Shown one piece after another: positions 33,326 through 41,344 of a DNA stretch of 64,000 bases (its first letter is position 1; the number at the start of each line of letters is the position of its first letter). The notes under the pieces are model-generated. The model saw nothing but the letters and a program-made list of their open reading frames with translations. It had not been told where the DNA came from and did not search any database. This stretch comes from Tumebacillus_A lipolyticus (GTDB lineage Bacteria; Bacillota; Bacilli; Tumebacillales; Tumebacillaceae). The stretch is taken from contig NZ_JBHUIO010000002.1 in NCBI RefSeq assembly GCF_042682745.1, forward strand, positions 930,001 to 994,000, given 5' to 3'. Made by a program: the position numbers and the translations under genes.

Positions 33326-33526
33326 ATGCTCACCAACATCGGAATCCCCGGCTTGATCTTGATCATCATCATCGCCCTGATCATCTTCGGTCCATCCAAG
33401 CTGCCTGAGCTCGGCCGCGCCTTTGGCAAGACGCTCTCCGAGTTCAAATCTGCCACTCGCAATCTCGTGCATGGCGAGGATGAGGAAAAGGACAAGCAGG
33501 AGAAAAAACAAGAAAAGCTGGCCTAG
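33326..33526 (+). CDS. tatA: Twin-arginine translocase subunit TatA
   Basis: 66 residues. One N-terminal transmembrane helix (GLILIIIIALIIFGPSKLPELGRAFGKTL) with the FGP hinge is followed by the amphipathic helix. A highly charged tail follows (GEDEEKDKQEKKQEK). It forms the pore part of the Tat pathway. The gene follows the Tat-dependent phosphatase directly, similar to the phoD-tatAd arrangement of B. subtilis. tatC is not present here. AGGAGGG precedes the ATG. Confidence 0.93.
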   Translation: MLTNIGIPGLILIIIIALIIFGPSKLPELGRAFGKTLSEFKSATRNLVHGEDEEKDKQEKKQEKLA

Positions 33527-33534
33527 CCATCAGC

Positions 33535-33566
33535 AAAAGACCCTGTCTCGCGCGACAGGGTCTTTC
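33535..33566. terminator. Bidirectional terminator after tatA
   Basis: AAAGACCCTGTC / GACAGGGTCTTT stem between the convergent tatA and yuiH-like genes. Confidence 0.88.
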
Positions 33567-33580
33567 CCTTCTTCGTAGCG

Positions 33581-34270
33581 TTAGGATGGGTCAAGCTCGC
33601 CACCCTGCGCTTTCTTCTGCTCGTGCAGACGAATTCGCTTCGCCACCTGCTCATAATACTCGTCTGTGTTCTTCACGCCGCGATGCCACTCTGGGTCATC
33701 TCGATAGCGCTGCTCAAGCCACGGATCGGCGTACAGATGATACCCGCGCTCCTCCCAAAAGCCTGGCACATCCTCCGCCACAAATTCGATCCCGCGCACC
33801 CACTTGGCGCTCTTCCAAAAATAGAGGTGCGGCACGACCAAGCGCAGCGGCCAGCCGTGATTGGGCGTCAAGGGCTCCCCATCGTGCGAATGGGCGAACA
33901 GCACATCGTCCATCAGCAGATCGGTCAGCGGGAGGTTGGTCGTCCACCCTTCCTCCGCGTGAATCACCACAAATTTCGCTTTCGGCTTCACTGTGACCAG
34001 TGCCATCACATCGCGAAACGAGATGCCCTCCCAACTGTTGTCGAGGCGCGACCAGGTGGTCACACAGTGGATGTCAGACGTTGACCGGCAGGCAGGAAGA
34101 GCTAACAGTTCGTCCCACGTCAGCACCTTCTCCTCCTCCACGAGGCCAAAGATCTTAAAATCCCACAGATCGAGATCGACCCTCGGCACCGTCCCCGCGT
34201 GCAGCACCGGCCATTTTTCGGTCAGGTGCTGGCCGGGGGGAACGCGGTCGCTCACGTCCTTCCCGCTCAT
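33581..34270 (-). CDS. Sulfite-oxidase-like molybdopterin protein (YuiH-like)
   Basis: 229 residues from the ATG at 34270, 8 bases after GGGAG. The oxidoreductase molybdopterin-binding domain includes the molybdenum-ligand cysteine in DIHCVTTWSRLDNSWEG. It also shows LLMDDVLFAHSHDGEPLTPNHGWPLRLVVPHLYFWKSAKWVRGIEF. There is no Tat or Sec signal, so it is cytoplasmic like B. subtilis YuiH, and the dimerisation domain of true sulfite oxidase is lacking. Substrate unknown. Molybdopterin genes are not nearby. Confidence 0.85.
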   Translation of the reverse strand: MSGKDVSDRVPPGQHLTEKWPVLHAGTVPRVDLDLWDFKIFGLVEEEKVLTWDELLALPACRSTSDIHCVTTWSRLDNSWEGISFRDVMALVTVKPKAKFVVIHAEEGWTTNLPLTDLLMDDVLFAHSHDGEPLTPNHGWPLRLVVPHLYFWKSAKWVRGIEFVAEDVPGFWEERGYHLYADPWLEQRYRDDPEWHRGVKNTDEYYEQVAKRIRLHEQKKAQGGELDPS

Positions 34271-34298
34271 GCGCATCACTCCCTTTCCTGCTTTTTCC

Positions 34299-36125
34299 CT
34301 ATTCTATCCCGTTTGGATCGCTCGATCCCTGTTCTGCTTCAAACTGCTTGCGATAGAGGCTGGCATACATCCCATCCCGCTCCAGCAACTCCTCGTGCCG
34401 ACCCGCTTCGATCAGACGGCCAGCTTCCAACACCAAGATCTGATCGGCCGCCAAGATCGTGGACAGCCGATGAGCGATCACCAGCGAAGTTCTCGACTCG
34501 TTGCTCATCAGCTCTTCTAACGCCTGCTGGATCAGATGCTCCGAATGCGAGTCGAGCGCTGAGGTCGCCTCATCGAGAATCAAAATTTTCGGCTCCTTCA
34601 AGATCACGCGCGCGATCGCCATCCGCTGTTTCTCGCCACCGGACAGCTTGTGCCCGCGCTCCCCGACGATCGTGTCATACCCTTCTGGCAGCGACGTGAT
34701 CAGATCGTGGATGTAGGCCGCTTTCGCCGCCGCAACCACTTCCTCATCGGTCGCGTCCGGCTTGCCGTAGCGCAGGTTATCGCGGATGGTCGCATGGAAC
34801 AAGAACGTCTCCTGCGTCACCATGCCGATCTGCTCACCGAGCGATTTCAAGTTGAGATCGCGCAGGTCATGACCGTCGAGCAAAACGCGCCCATCGCTCG
34901 GATCATACAGCCGCGGGATCAGGTTGGACACGGTCGTCTTGCCCGAGCCGCTCGGCCCGACCAAAGCGACCACCTGACCTGGCTCGATGGCGAACGACAG
35001 GTCTTGCAGCACATCTCGTCCGTCCTGATAACGGAAGGACACCCGATCGAACGTCACACGGCCATTCACCTGATCCAGCTTGATCGCATCCCGCTTCTCC
35101 ACGATCTCCAGCGGCAGATCCAGGTATTCGAACAACCGCTCAAACAGCGCCACCGAACCTATGATGTTCACCTGAATGTTGGCGAGCGCCGCCACCGGCC
35201 CATACAAGCGGCTCAAGAAGGCGGTGAAGGCGATCACCGTCCCGAGCGTCATGCTCTCGCCGACCACCAGATGCCCGCCATACCAGTAGATGATCGCAGG
35301 TCCCGCCGTCGAGATGACCCCGACAAACATAAAAAACCAGCGCCCGATCATGCTCTGCCTGATCTGCAAGCGCATCAGTTCGCGGTTGATCCCTTCAAAC
35401 TTCCGCGTCTCGTCCTCCTGCCGCACAAACGCTTTGACCAGCAGCGCCCCCGACACAGACAGCGTCTCCTGCATCAGCGAGGAGAGCTCGCTCATCCGCA
35501 CCTGCGTGTTCTTCCGCGCCTCATAGTTGAGCTTGCCCACCTTGCGGGTCGGCAGAATGAACAGCGGCAAGAGCACGAGCGACATCAGCGCCAGCCGCCA
35601 GTCGAGCAAGAACATGGTGACGAGCGTCGTCACCGAGATCAAGATGTTGTTTAACGATTGAGCGATCGTGTCGGTGACCACCTGCTGCAACCCGTTGACA
35701 TCGTTGTTCACCCGCGACATGATATCGCCCGTCTTCGTCGAGGTGAAAAAGCGGATCGACATGCGGTGCAGATGGCGATACATCCCGTTGCGAATGTCGA
35801 ACATCACGCCTTGACCGATCCGCGAGTTCAGATAGGTCTGCATCACGCCGACCAGCCCCTGCAGGATGGCGGCCACCACCATCGCGATGACCAGCCAGTT
35901 GAGCAGCCAGAGGTCGCTTTCCGGAATGGCCAGATCGATGATCCACTTGATGAACAGCGGTTGCAACAACCCGAGCCCCGCCGCCACCAAGATACAGGCG
36001 ATCACGCCAAACAACAGCTTCCAGTAGGGGACAAAATATTGATAGATCCGGCGCATCGACTCTTTTTTCAGCTCCGGTTTCTTGCCGTTCTGTCCCCAAT
36101 CGATATTGGTATAAAAACGTCCCAT
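34299..36125 (-). CDS. ABC exporter, fused membrane and ATPase domains
   Basis: 608 residues from the ATG at 36125 after GGAGGGTGA. Six-helix type-1 exporter domain (about 30-320) then a complete nucleotide-binding domain: Walker A GPSGSGKTT, Q-loop TQETFLF, signature LSGGEKQR, Walker B ILILDEATSALD with the catalytic Glu, and switch His in VIAHRLST. All motifs are canonical, so it can work as a homodimer, unlike the bmr-like pair. Lipid or drug export is likely; substrate unknown. Confidence 0.9.
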   Translation of the reverse strand: MGRFYTNIDWGQNGKKPELKKESMRRIYQYFVPYWKLLFGVIACILVAAGLGLLQPLFIKWIIDLAIPESDLWLLNWLVIAMVVAAILQGLVGVMQTYLNSRIGQGVMFDIRNGMYRHLHRMSIRFFTSTKTGDIMSRVNNDVNGLQQVVTDTIAQSLNNILISVTTLVTMFLLDWRLALMSLVLLPLFILPTRKVGKLNYEARKNTQVRMSELSSLMQETLSVSGALLVKAFVRQEDETRKFEGINRELMRLQIRQSMIGRWFFMFVGVISTAGPAIIYWYGGHLVVGESMTLGTVIAFTAFLSRLYGPVAALANIQVNIIGSVALFERLFEYLDLPLEIVEKRDAIKLDQVNGRVTFDRVSFRYQDGRDVLQDLSFAIEPGQVVALVGPSGSGKTTVSNLIPRLYDPSDGRVLLDGHDLRDLNLKSLGEQIGMVTQETFLFHATIRDNLRYGKPDATDEEVVAAAKAAYIHDLITSLPEGYDTIVGERGHKLSGGEKQRMAIARVILKEPKILILDEATSALDSHSEHLIQQALEELMSNESRTSLVIAHRLSTILAADQILVLEAGRLIEAGRHEELLERDGMYASLYRKQFEAEQGSSDPNGIE

Positions 36126-36164
36126 AAGTTCACCCTCCGTTACGACCATCTTATAACAATTTTC

Positions 36165-36197
36165 TTAGTATCAGGTTCTAATACTAAGTGATATAAT
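36165..36197 (+). promoter_or_regulatory. FapR-like operator and extended -10 promoter of fabH
   Basis: TTAGTATC-A-GGTTCTAA (36165-36181) is a 17-bp quasi-palindrome of the FapR type, overlapped by a second inverted repeat CTTAGTAT / ATACTAAG. It covers the -35 area of an extended -10 promoter TGATATAAT (36189-36197). FapR represses fatty-acid synthesis genes and is released by malonyl-CoA. Confidence 0.6.
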
Positions 36198-36229
36198 GAG
36201 CCTATACAAAAACTGAGAGGTGATCATCA

Positions 36230-37204
36230 ATGTACAACACGATCATTTCGGGCATCGGCTCTTACGTGCCCGAGGGCAGGTTGACCAACCACGATTTAGA
36301 AAAGATGGTCGAGACGAGCGACGAGTGGATCATCACCCGCACCGGCATCTCCGAGCGCAGCATCGCCGCTCCCGATCAGGCGACTTCAGACCTCGCCTTG
36401 CTCGCCGCCGAGCGGGCACTCCAAGATGCTGGCCTCTCTGCGCAAGAACTCGACATGATCCTCGTCGGCACCGAAACGCCAGACCATCCGTTCCCCTCGG
36501 TCGCCTGTCAGCTTCAGCACCGTCTCGGCTGCCGATCCATCCCAGCGATCGACCTGCACATGACCTGTGTCGGCTTTCTCTCCGCCCTGCAGACGGCAGA
36601 CGCCTTCATCCGCACGGGAAATTTTCAGCATATCCTCGTCGTCGGAGCGGATCTCTTGTCTCGCATCACCGACTATACGGATCGCACCACCTGCATCCTT
36701 TTTTCTGACGGGGCGGGCGCACTTGTCGTCTCAAAAGGGGAGGATGCCAGCAGCGGAATTCTCCATGTGACCACCCATTCGGACGGTGAGCATTTTCACA
36801 GCCTCTTCCTGCCCGCCGGTGGGAGCCGGCACCCGTCGCCGACCGCAGACGCCAAAGCGAAGATCGTGATGGATGGCCGCAAGATCTTTAAGCTTGCGGT
36901 CAACGTCATGACAGACAGCGTCAGGCAAACCTTGCAAACGACAGGCGTCTCCGTCGAACAGATCGACTGGCTGATCCCGCATCAGGCCAACCAGCGCATC
37001 ATCAACGCGGTCGCTGAACATTGTCAACTCCCTGATCAGAAGGTCATCTCCACGATCGGCAAGCTGGGCAACAACTCCTCTGCCACCATTCCGATCGCCT
37101 TCGATCTCGCCAAGCGAGACGGTCGCATCAAGCGCGGCGATCTGCTGCTCTTCACCGCCTTCGGTGGCGGACTGGTCTGGGGCTCCGCGCTCCTTCGCTA
37201 TTAG
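36230..37204 (+). CDS. fabH: 3-oxoacyl-ACP synthase III
   Basis: 324 residues. The complete catalytic triad is C113 (DLHMTCVGF), H251 (IPHQANQRI) and N281 (KLGNNSSATIP). The opening SGIGSYVPEGRLTNHDLEKMVETSDEWIITRTGI is typical. It condenses acyl-CoA with malonyl-ACP to start fatty acid synthesis; in branched-chain formers it takes isobutyryl- or methylbutyryl-CoA. GAGAGGTGA precedes the ATG. No fabF follows, so this may be a second fabH copy. Confidence 0.93.
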   Translation: MYNTIISGIGSYVPEGRLTNHDLEKMVETSDEWIITRTGISERSIAAPDQATSDLALLAAERALQDAGLSAQELDMILVGTETPDHPFPSVACQLQHRLGCRSIPAIDLHMTCVGFLSALQTADAFIRTGNFQHILVVGADLLSRITDYTDRTTCILFSDGAGALVVSKGEDASSGILHVTTHSDGEHFHSLFLPAGGSRHPSPTADAKAKIVMDGRKIFKLAVNVMTDSVRQTLQTTGVSVEQIDWLIPHQANQRIINAVAEHCQLPDQKVISTIGKLGNNSSATIPIAFDLAKRDGRIKRGDLLLFTAFGGGLVWGSALLRY

Positions 37205-37223
37205 ATCGCTGATCAAAATAAAG

Positions 37224-37252
37224 AAAAGGTGGCAGATCGCCACCTTTTCCCT
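37224..37252. terminator. Bidirectional terminator after fabH
   Basis: AAAAGGTGGC / GCCACCTTTT hairpin with a five-base loop. Confidence 0.85.
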
Positions 37253-37814
37253 ATTCCTGCTCCTCAATATAGTACAGCTTATCCCCTCGCGCTTTCAGCC
37301 AGTCCTCGCGCAACAGCCCCATCATCACCTGATCGCGATGACCGTTCAACGTCCACATCGCTTGCCTGCGCACGCCCTCGATTGCGAAGCCGCACTTTTC
37401 ATAGCAGCGAATCGCTCGCTTGTTGTCTGCAAACGTGTCCATCGAGATGCGATGGGCGCCATATCGGGTGAACAGCATTTGTACAAACTGATGCAGCGCG
37501 GAAGTCCCGTACCCGCGACTCCAGCAGTCGCGATCGCCGATAAACATGCCGATCGTCACATTCCGATTGATGCGGTTATAATCGCGAAATGAGATCTGGC
37601 CGATCACGACTTGCTCGCCATCCTTCTCCGCTTCGATCGCAAATACGCGGCTCGCATCGCTTGCCTTCTGCCCCTTGACCATCTCTTCGATCTGCCCGCG
37701 CGAATGCATCGCATCAGCAAACCCGCCAGCCGCCCAAAACATCACTTCTTCGTCTAGTCGAAAGCGATAGAGCGTGTCCACATCTCGCAACTCCACAGGT
37801 CTTATCGTCACCAT
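37251..37814 (-). CDS. GNAT acetyltransferase, RimJ/RimL type
   Basis: 187 residues from the ATG at 37814, after AAAGGGGG. The GNAT_3/RimL layout is clear: MVTIRPVELRDVDTLYRFR, IGQISFRDYNRINRNVTIGMFIGDRDCWSRGYGTSAL with the acetyl-CoA loop, and YEKCGFAIEGVRRQAMWTLNGHRDQVMMGLL at the C terminus. Such enzymes acetylate protein N termini or small amines. Target unknown. Confidence 0.85.
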   Translation of the reverse strand: MVTIRPVELRDVDTLYRFRLDEEVMFWAAGGFADAMHSRGQIEEMVKGQKASDASRVFAIEAEKDGEQVVIGQISFRDYNRINRNVTIGMFIGDRDCWSRGYGTSALHQFVQMLFTRYGAHRISMDTFADNKRAIRCYEKCGFAIEGVRRQAMWTLNGHRDQVMMGLLREDWLKARGDKLYYIEEQE

Positions 37815-37875
37815 CTCGATACATCCCCCTTTCATTAGCACTTTATAGTAATCAACCTAGACAGACTTGTCAAAC

Positions 37876-37904
37876 AAAAAGGGCCGCTGCCACTGGCACC
37901 GACC
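37876..37904 (-). terminator. Terminator of the methionine gamma-lyase gene
   Basis: GGTCGGTGCC / GGCAGCGGCC stem (one mismatch, one G-U) with a T5 tract on the minus strand. Confidence 0.65.
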
Positions 37905-37945
37905 TCTACCGTTGCTCCCCGGTTTGAATCCACCGCAACTCCTCG

Positions 37946-39130
37946 TCACACCTGCGCCAGCGCCTGCTGCAGATCGTCGATCAGGTCGTCCGCATCTTCC
38001 AGCCCGACCGACAAGCGAATCAGGCCGTCGGAGATCCCCATCTCCTGCTGCCGAACGGTAGCTGGGATCACCGCATGCGTCATCGAGGCCGGATGCTGAA
38101 TCAAGGTGGTCGCCTCGCCCAGACTGACCGCGAGCTTGGCGATCTGTACGCCGTTCAGCAAAGCTCGCCCCGCCTCAAGCGACGCCACTTCAAACGAGAT
38201 CATCCCGCCCGGCCCCCGCATCTGTTTCTCTCGCAGCTGCTGCTGAGGAAAATCGTCCAGACCGGGAAACATCACGCACTTTACTTTCGGGTGGCCCTGC
38301 AAAAACTTGGCCACCTTGCTCGCGCTCGCACAGTGCCGATCCATGCGCAGCGACAGCGTTTTTAAGCCGCGCAAGATCAACCACGCTTCCAGCGGCGACA
38401 TCACCGCACCGAAATCTTTCAATGCGGACATGCGCATTTCATCGAGCATCGCCTTCCGCCCCACCGCTATTCCGGCGATCAGATCCCCATGGCCGCCGAG
38501 ATACTTTGTGGCGGAGTGCACGACCAGATCGCAGCCAAAATCGATCGGTCGCTGCAGATAAGGGGTTAAAAACGTGTTGTCCACCACCACTTTTGCCCCG
38601 CGCGCATGGGCGACCTCGGCGACCAACTCCAAATCGACCAGCTTCATCGTCGGGTTGATCGGCGACTCGACGAAGACCACTTTGGTCTCTTGGCGAATCG
38701 CTTGCGCAAGCGACCTTCTGTCGCTCATCTCCGCCAGCGAAAAATCGACGCCAAACTTCCGTTTTAACAGCGATAAAAAATCGAACGTGCAGCCATACAG
38801 CCCATTCGAACACAAAATATGATCGCCCGACTCGACCAACGTCAAGAGCACCGCCGAGATCGCGCCCATCCCCGAGCCGAACGCAAGCGCAGCCTCCCCG
38901 CCCTCAAGCTCTGCCACCGCTTGTTCCAGCGCTTCGACAGTCGGATTGCCGAGCCGCGAATAGATCATCCCGCTTTCGGTACCGGCAAATCTCGCCCCGC
39001 CCACCTCTGCTGAAGGGAACACAAACGTCGAGCTCATATACAGCGGCGGCACCAGTGAACCGTAGCGATCCTCCTTGCCACCAGCCAAGCGAATGCTGCG
39101 CGTGGAGAAACCTCTTTGCTGATCCGACAC
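37946..39130 (-). CDS. Methionine gamma-lyase (Cys/Met metabolism PLP enzyme)
   Basis: 394 residues of the trans-sulfuration PLP family. Y57 and R59 (YSRLGNPT) bind the cofactor phosphate of the neighbouring subunit, and the PLP lysine is in VVHSATKYLGGHGDL. The active-site loop reads Y112-G113-C114 (NGLYGCTFDFL). Cysteine after YG is the mark of methionine gamma-lyase, where cystathionine enzymes have Gly or Thr. It should split methionine to methanethiol, ammonia and 2-oxobutanoate. It is a single gene, so cystathionine gamma-lyase activity cannot be ruled out. Confidence 0.82.
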   Translation of the reverse strand: MSDQQRGFSTRSIRLAGGKEDRYGSLVPPLYMSSTFVFPSAEVGGARFAGTESGMIYSRLGNPTVEALEQAVAELEGGEAALAFGSGMGAISAVLLTLVESGDHILCSNGLYGCTFDFLSLLKRKFGVDFSLAEMSDRRSLAQAIRQETKVVFVESPINPTMKLVDLELVAEVAHARGAKVVVDNTFLTPYLQRPIDFGCDLVVHSATKYLGGHGDLIAGIAVGRKAMLDEMRMSALKDFGAVMSPLEAWLILRGLKTLSLRMDRHCASASKVAKFLQGHPKVKCVMFPGLDDFPQQQLREKQMRGPGGMISFEVASLEAGRALLNGVQIAKLAVSLGEATTLIQHPASMTHAVIPATVRQQEMGISDGLIRLSVGLEDADDLIDDLQQALAQV

Positions 39131-39213
39131 GTTTCTCTCCCCCTTTCTGGCAGTCTATGAGCAAAAGCTCGCCCATGTACACAGCGACGCAACCGCTGTG
39201 CGCTCACACAAAA

Positions 39214-39252
39214 CAAAAACAGCCCTGTGGCAAAGTTCGCCAACAGGACTGT
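39214..39252 (-). terminator. Terminator of the SRPBCC gene
   Basis: GACAGTCCTGT-TGGC / GCC-ACAGGGCTGT stem with a T5 tract on the minus strand. Confidence 0.75.
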
Positions 39253-39699
39253 CTATCGCTCGATCAATCGTTTCAACTTCCGCAAGGAGCGCTTGGTCAC
39301 CAGGTACATCAGCGGTTGTAACGCCCACGGATCGAGCAGCAGGCGCCACGGCTGTTTCAGCTCGATCCGAAAGGCGGTGCGCACCACCGTACCTGCACCA
39401 TTTCGCAAATAGGTCCACGATCCAGCACCTGACGCGACCGGCAACCGATGCGCACGCAGCAGCTTGACGACCGTCTGCCGATAGGGTGTCACCGCCAAAT
39501 ATTCCATCTCAAACGAATAGGGGACGATCAATCGCCCGGAGGTCAAAAACTGCGCCCCCTTCGTCGGATAGCCTTCTTTCGTAAACCGCCCACCTGTGAT
39601 GCGATAATCCCACTCCCCGCGCCGCGTCGGGTCCTGCATCACCGCCCAGACTTGTTCGACCGGAGCGTCGATCTCCACCTCACAGGTCACGCGTGCCAT
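39253..39699 (-). CDS. SRPBCC-family (polyketide cyclase-like) protein
   Basis: 148 residues. Standard START/SRPBCC opening: TCEVEIDAPVEQVWAVMQDPTRRGEWD. Then GAQFLTSGRLIVPYSFEMEYLAVTPYRQTVVKLL and a C-terminal long helix ending KRLIER. These fold into a hydrophobic ligand cavity; the ligand is unknown. Its start lies 20 bases inside the upstream membrane-protein gene, so the two are coupled. Confidence 0.8.
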   Translation of the reverse strand: MARVTCEVEIDAPVEQVWAVMQDPTRRGEWDYRITGGRFTKEGYPTKGAQFLTSGRLIVPYSFEMEYLAVTPYRQTVVKLLRAHRLPVASGAGSWTYLRNGAGTVVRTAFRIELKQPWRLLLDPWALQPLMYLVTKRSLRKLKRLIER

Positions 39700-40108
39700 C
39701 GCGATATCGATCCCCGAGCTTCGAGCTCAATGCTGCTCGAAGTTGCTCGACCCCTTTTAGGTTGTCGAGCGTCACAAAGTCGAGCAGCTCGATCTCCTTT
39801 CCCCTGCGTCGAATCTCAAGCCCCGCCTTCAACCGCTTCTCGCGCGGGTGGTAGACGATCTCGATCGTCTCCAAGCGGTACGTGCGATCGGACAGCAGCC
39901 GCCGCTCGACGATCAGCGCTTCATCGTCAAGCCGCAACCCCTTTTTGACAAAGTATTTCAGAAACAAAAGTACAATGAGCAAAACATCTAACGCGGTCAA
40001 CAGCGCCACTTCTTCCCACCCTTGCGCCATCGTCAGCAAATACACCACCGGTACGATGGCGAGCACAAGAAACAGGAACCCGCCCTTCTGCTCATATCGA
40101 TAAGTCAT
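39680..40108 (-). CDS. Membrane protein with C-terminal PH-like domain
   Basis: 142 residues. Two N-terminal hydrophobic helices (FLFLVLAIVPVVYLLTMAQGW and ALLTALDVLLIVLLFLKYFV) are followed by a beta-rich cytoplasmic part. That part (GLRLDDEALIVERRLLSDRTYRLETIEIVYHP) resembles bacterial PH-like domains. No named family recognised. GAGGAGGA precedes the ATG. First gene of a pair with the SRPBCC protein. Confidence 0.6.
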   Translation of the reverse strand: MTYRYEQKGGFLFLVLAIVPVVYLLTMAQGWEEVALLTALDVLLIVLLFLKYFVKKGLRLDDEALIVERRLLSDRTYRLETIEIVYHPREKRLKAGLEIRRRGKEIELLDFVTLDNLKGVEQLRAALSSKLGDRYRDGTRDL

Positions 40109-40195
40109 CCCAAGTCCTCCTCATAGAAAAACCGCCCCAAAATCGGCGCGGCTTCCCCAAACGTTCTATGTAGTCGATGCTCCCTCGACCTCCAA

Positions 40196-40501
40196 CTAAT
40201 CGCGAGCTGGATGGTCGACTTCGAGATCGCCGTTACACTCCAGTTGGCAGCCCAAGCGATGACCGTCGTCGATGCGGAAGAGCAGGAAATCGATCTCTTC
40301 TTCTGTCGGATCGTTCACGTTGTTCTCGCCTTTCAAGATCTTGACCGAGCACTGTCCGCATTCTGCGTTCATGCAGCCCCACTCCATCTCGATGTGGCGC
40401 TTTTTGCACTCTTCGAGCAGGTTGGCTCCTTTTGGAACTTCGATCGTTACAGTCTCTTCCGTCTCTTCCAAATGAATTGTAACCTTCACCGTATCTGCCA
40501 T
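40196..40501 (-). CDS. [2Fe-2S] ferredoxin (second type)
   Basis: 101 residues. The cluster loop is C-x5-C-x2-C (GCMNAECGQC) and the fourth cysteine is in RLGCQLECNGDLEV. The N-terminal beta hairpin KVTIHLEETEETVTIEVP and the acidic body fit a low-potential electron carrier. It could be the donor for the nirA-like reductase elsewhere in the window, but this is speculation. GAGGTAATAG precedes the ATG. A hairpin with a T-tract (about 40125-40153) follows. Confidence 0.85.
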   Translation of the reverse strand: MADTVKVTIHLEETEETVTIEVPKGANLLEECKKRHIEMEWGCMNAECGQCSVKILKGENNVNDPTEEEIDFLLFRIDDGHRLGCQLECNGDLEVDHPARD

Positions 40502-40591
40502 GATCTATTACCTCTTTTCTCTCTAATTTGGTCGATTACATCCAGTGTACCAATAATAAAAGGATTTTGCCACTCTCTGAATCGCGCGATG

Positions 40592-40629
40592 AAAAATGCG
40601 GTCAGCCACGATGTGAGCTGACCGCATTT
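40592..40629 (-). terminator. Terminator of the tetR-SMR operon
   Basis: AAATGCGGTCAGC / GCTGACCGCATTT stem with a 10-base loop and a T-tract on the minus strand. Confidence 0.85.
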
Positions 40630-40688
40630 CGGGCGGTGCTACAACAAAATTGACCCAGACAGCCGCACCGGTGGCGCGACACCTCCAG

Positions 40689-41003
40689 CTAAGAGATCAG
40701 CTTCAGCCCGATGACAGACGCGACCACCATCAGGATAAACAGGATGCGGCGCCAATCTTTCGACTCGCCAAACAGCAACATCCCGACCAGCGTGCCGCCC
40801 ATCGTCCCGATCCCCGTCCACACCGCATAGCCGGTGCCCATCGAGATCGTCTGTAGCGCAAGCGTGAGAAAGAGAAAGCTGAGCGCCATCGAAAGGCTCA
40901 TCGCTCCCAGCGCTTGCCACTTCCCCTTCGCCTTGTATTGGTTCAAGCTGGTCACGCCGGTCACTTCAAACGAGCCGGCCAACAGCAGATAGATCCATCC
41001 CAT
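40689..41003 (-). CDS. SMR-family multidrug transporter subunit (YkkD-like)
   Basis: 104 residues and four helices. The essential Glu is in the first helix (LLAGSFEVTGVTSL), and GTGYAVWTGIGTMGGTLVGMLLFGES is the SMR signature of helices 3-4. Its ATG overlaps the stop of the upstream SMR gene by one base (TGATG). The two unequal partners (113 and 104 residues) resemble the YkkC/YkkD pair of B. subtilis. The substrate may be cationic drugs or guanidinium-type compounds. Confidence 0.87.
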   Translation of the reverse strand: MGWIYLLLAGSFEVTGVTSLNQYKAKGKWQALGAMSLSMALSFLFLTLALQTISMGTGYAVWTGIGTMGGTLVGMLLFGESKDWRRILFILMVVASVIGLKLIS

Positions 41004-41344
41004 CAGACACGACTCCCCTCTTGATTCGGCGTTCCAGTCACCATTTTCAGCCCCAGCACCCCGATCAGCAGCGTCAGGATCAACAGCACTTTCGCCCACC
41101 GAAACGGCTCGTCAAAAAAGATCATCTCCACGATCACAGTCCCCACCGTGCCAAGCCCGGTGAACACCGCATAGACGGTTGAGACGGGAAGCGTCTTCAG
41201 CGCTTGAATCATCGCCACAAAGCTGATGATCAGCATCACGACGGTGCCTGCCCACATCCACCAGGTGGTCGAGTGGGTCAACCCCATCACCCAGACCACT
41301 TCTAACAGTCCCGCACCAAAGACCAATGCCCAACTTTTGTTCAT
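41003..41344 (-). CDS. SMR-family multidrug transporter subunit (YkkC-like)
   Basis: 113 residues from the ATG at 41344, 9 bases after AGGAGG. Four helices; the conserved Glu is E14 in GAGLLEVVWVMGL, and VYAVFTGLGTVGTVIVEMIFF is the SMR signature. It overlaps the TetR gene upstream (TGATG) and the second SMR gene downstream. The guanidine-I (ykkC) riboswitch found before such pairs in other Bacillota is absent; a TetR regulator takes its place. Confidence 0.87.
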   Translation of the reverse strand: MNKSWALVFGAGLLEVVWVMGLTHSTTWWMWAGTVVMLIISFVAMIQALKTLPVSTVYAVFTGLGTVGTVIVEMIFFDEPFRWAKVLLILTLLIGVLGLKMVTGTPNQEGSRV

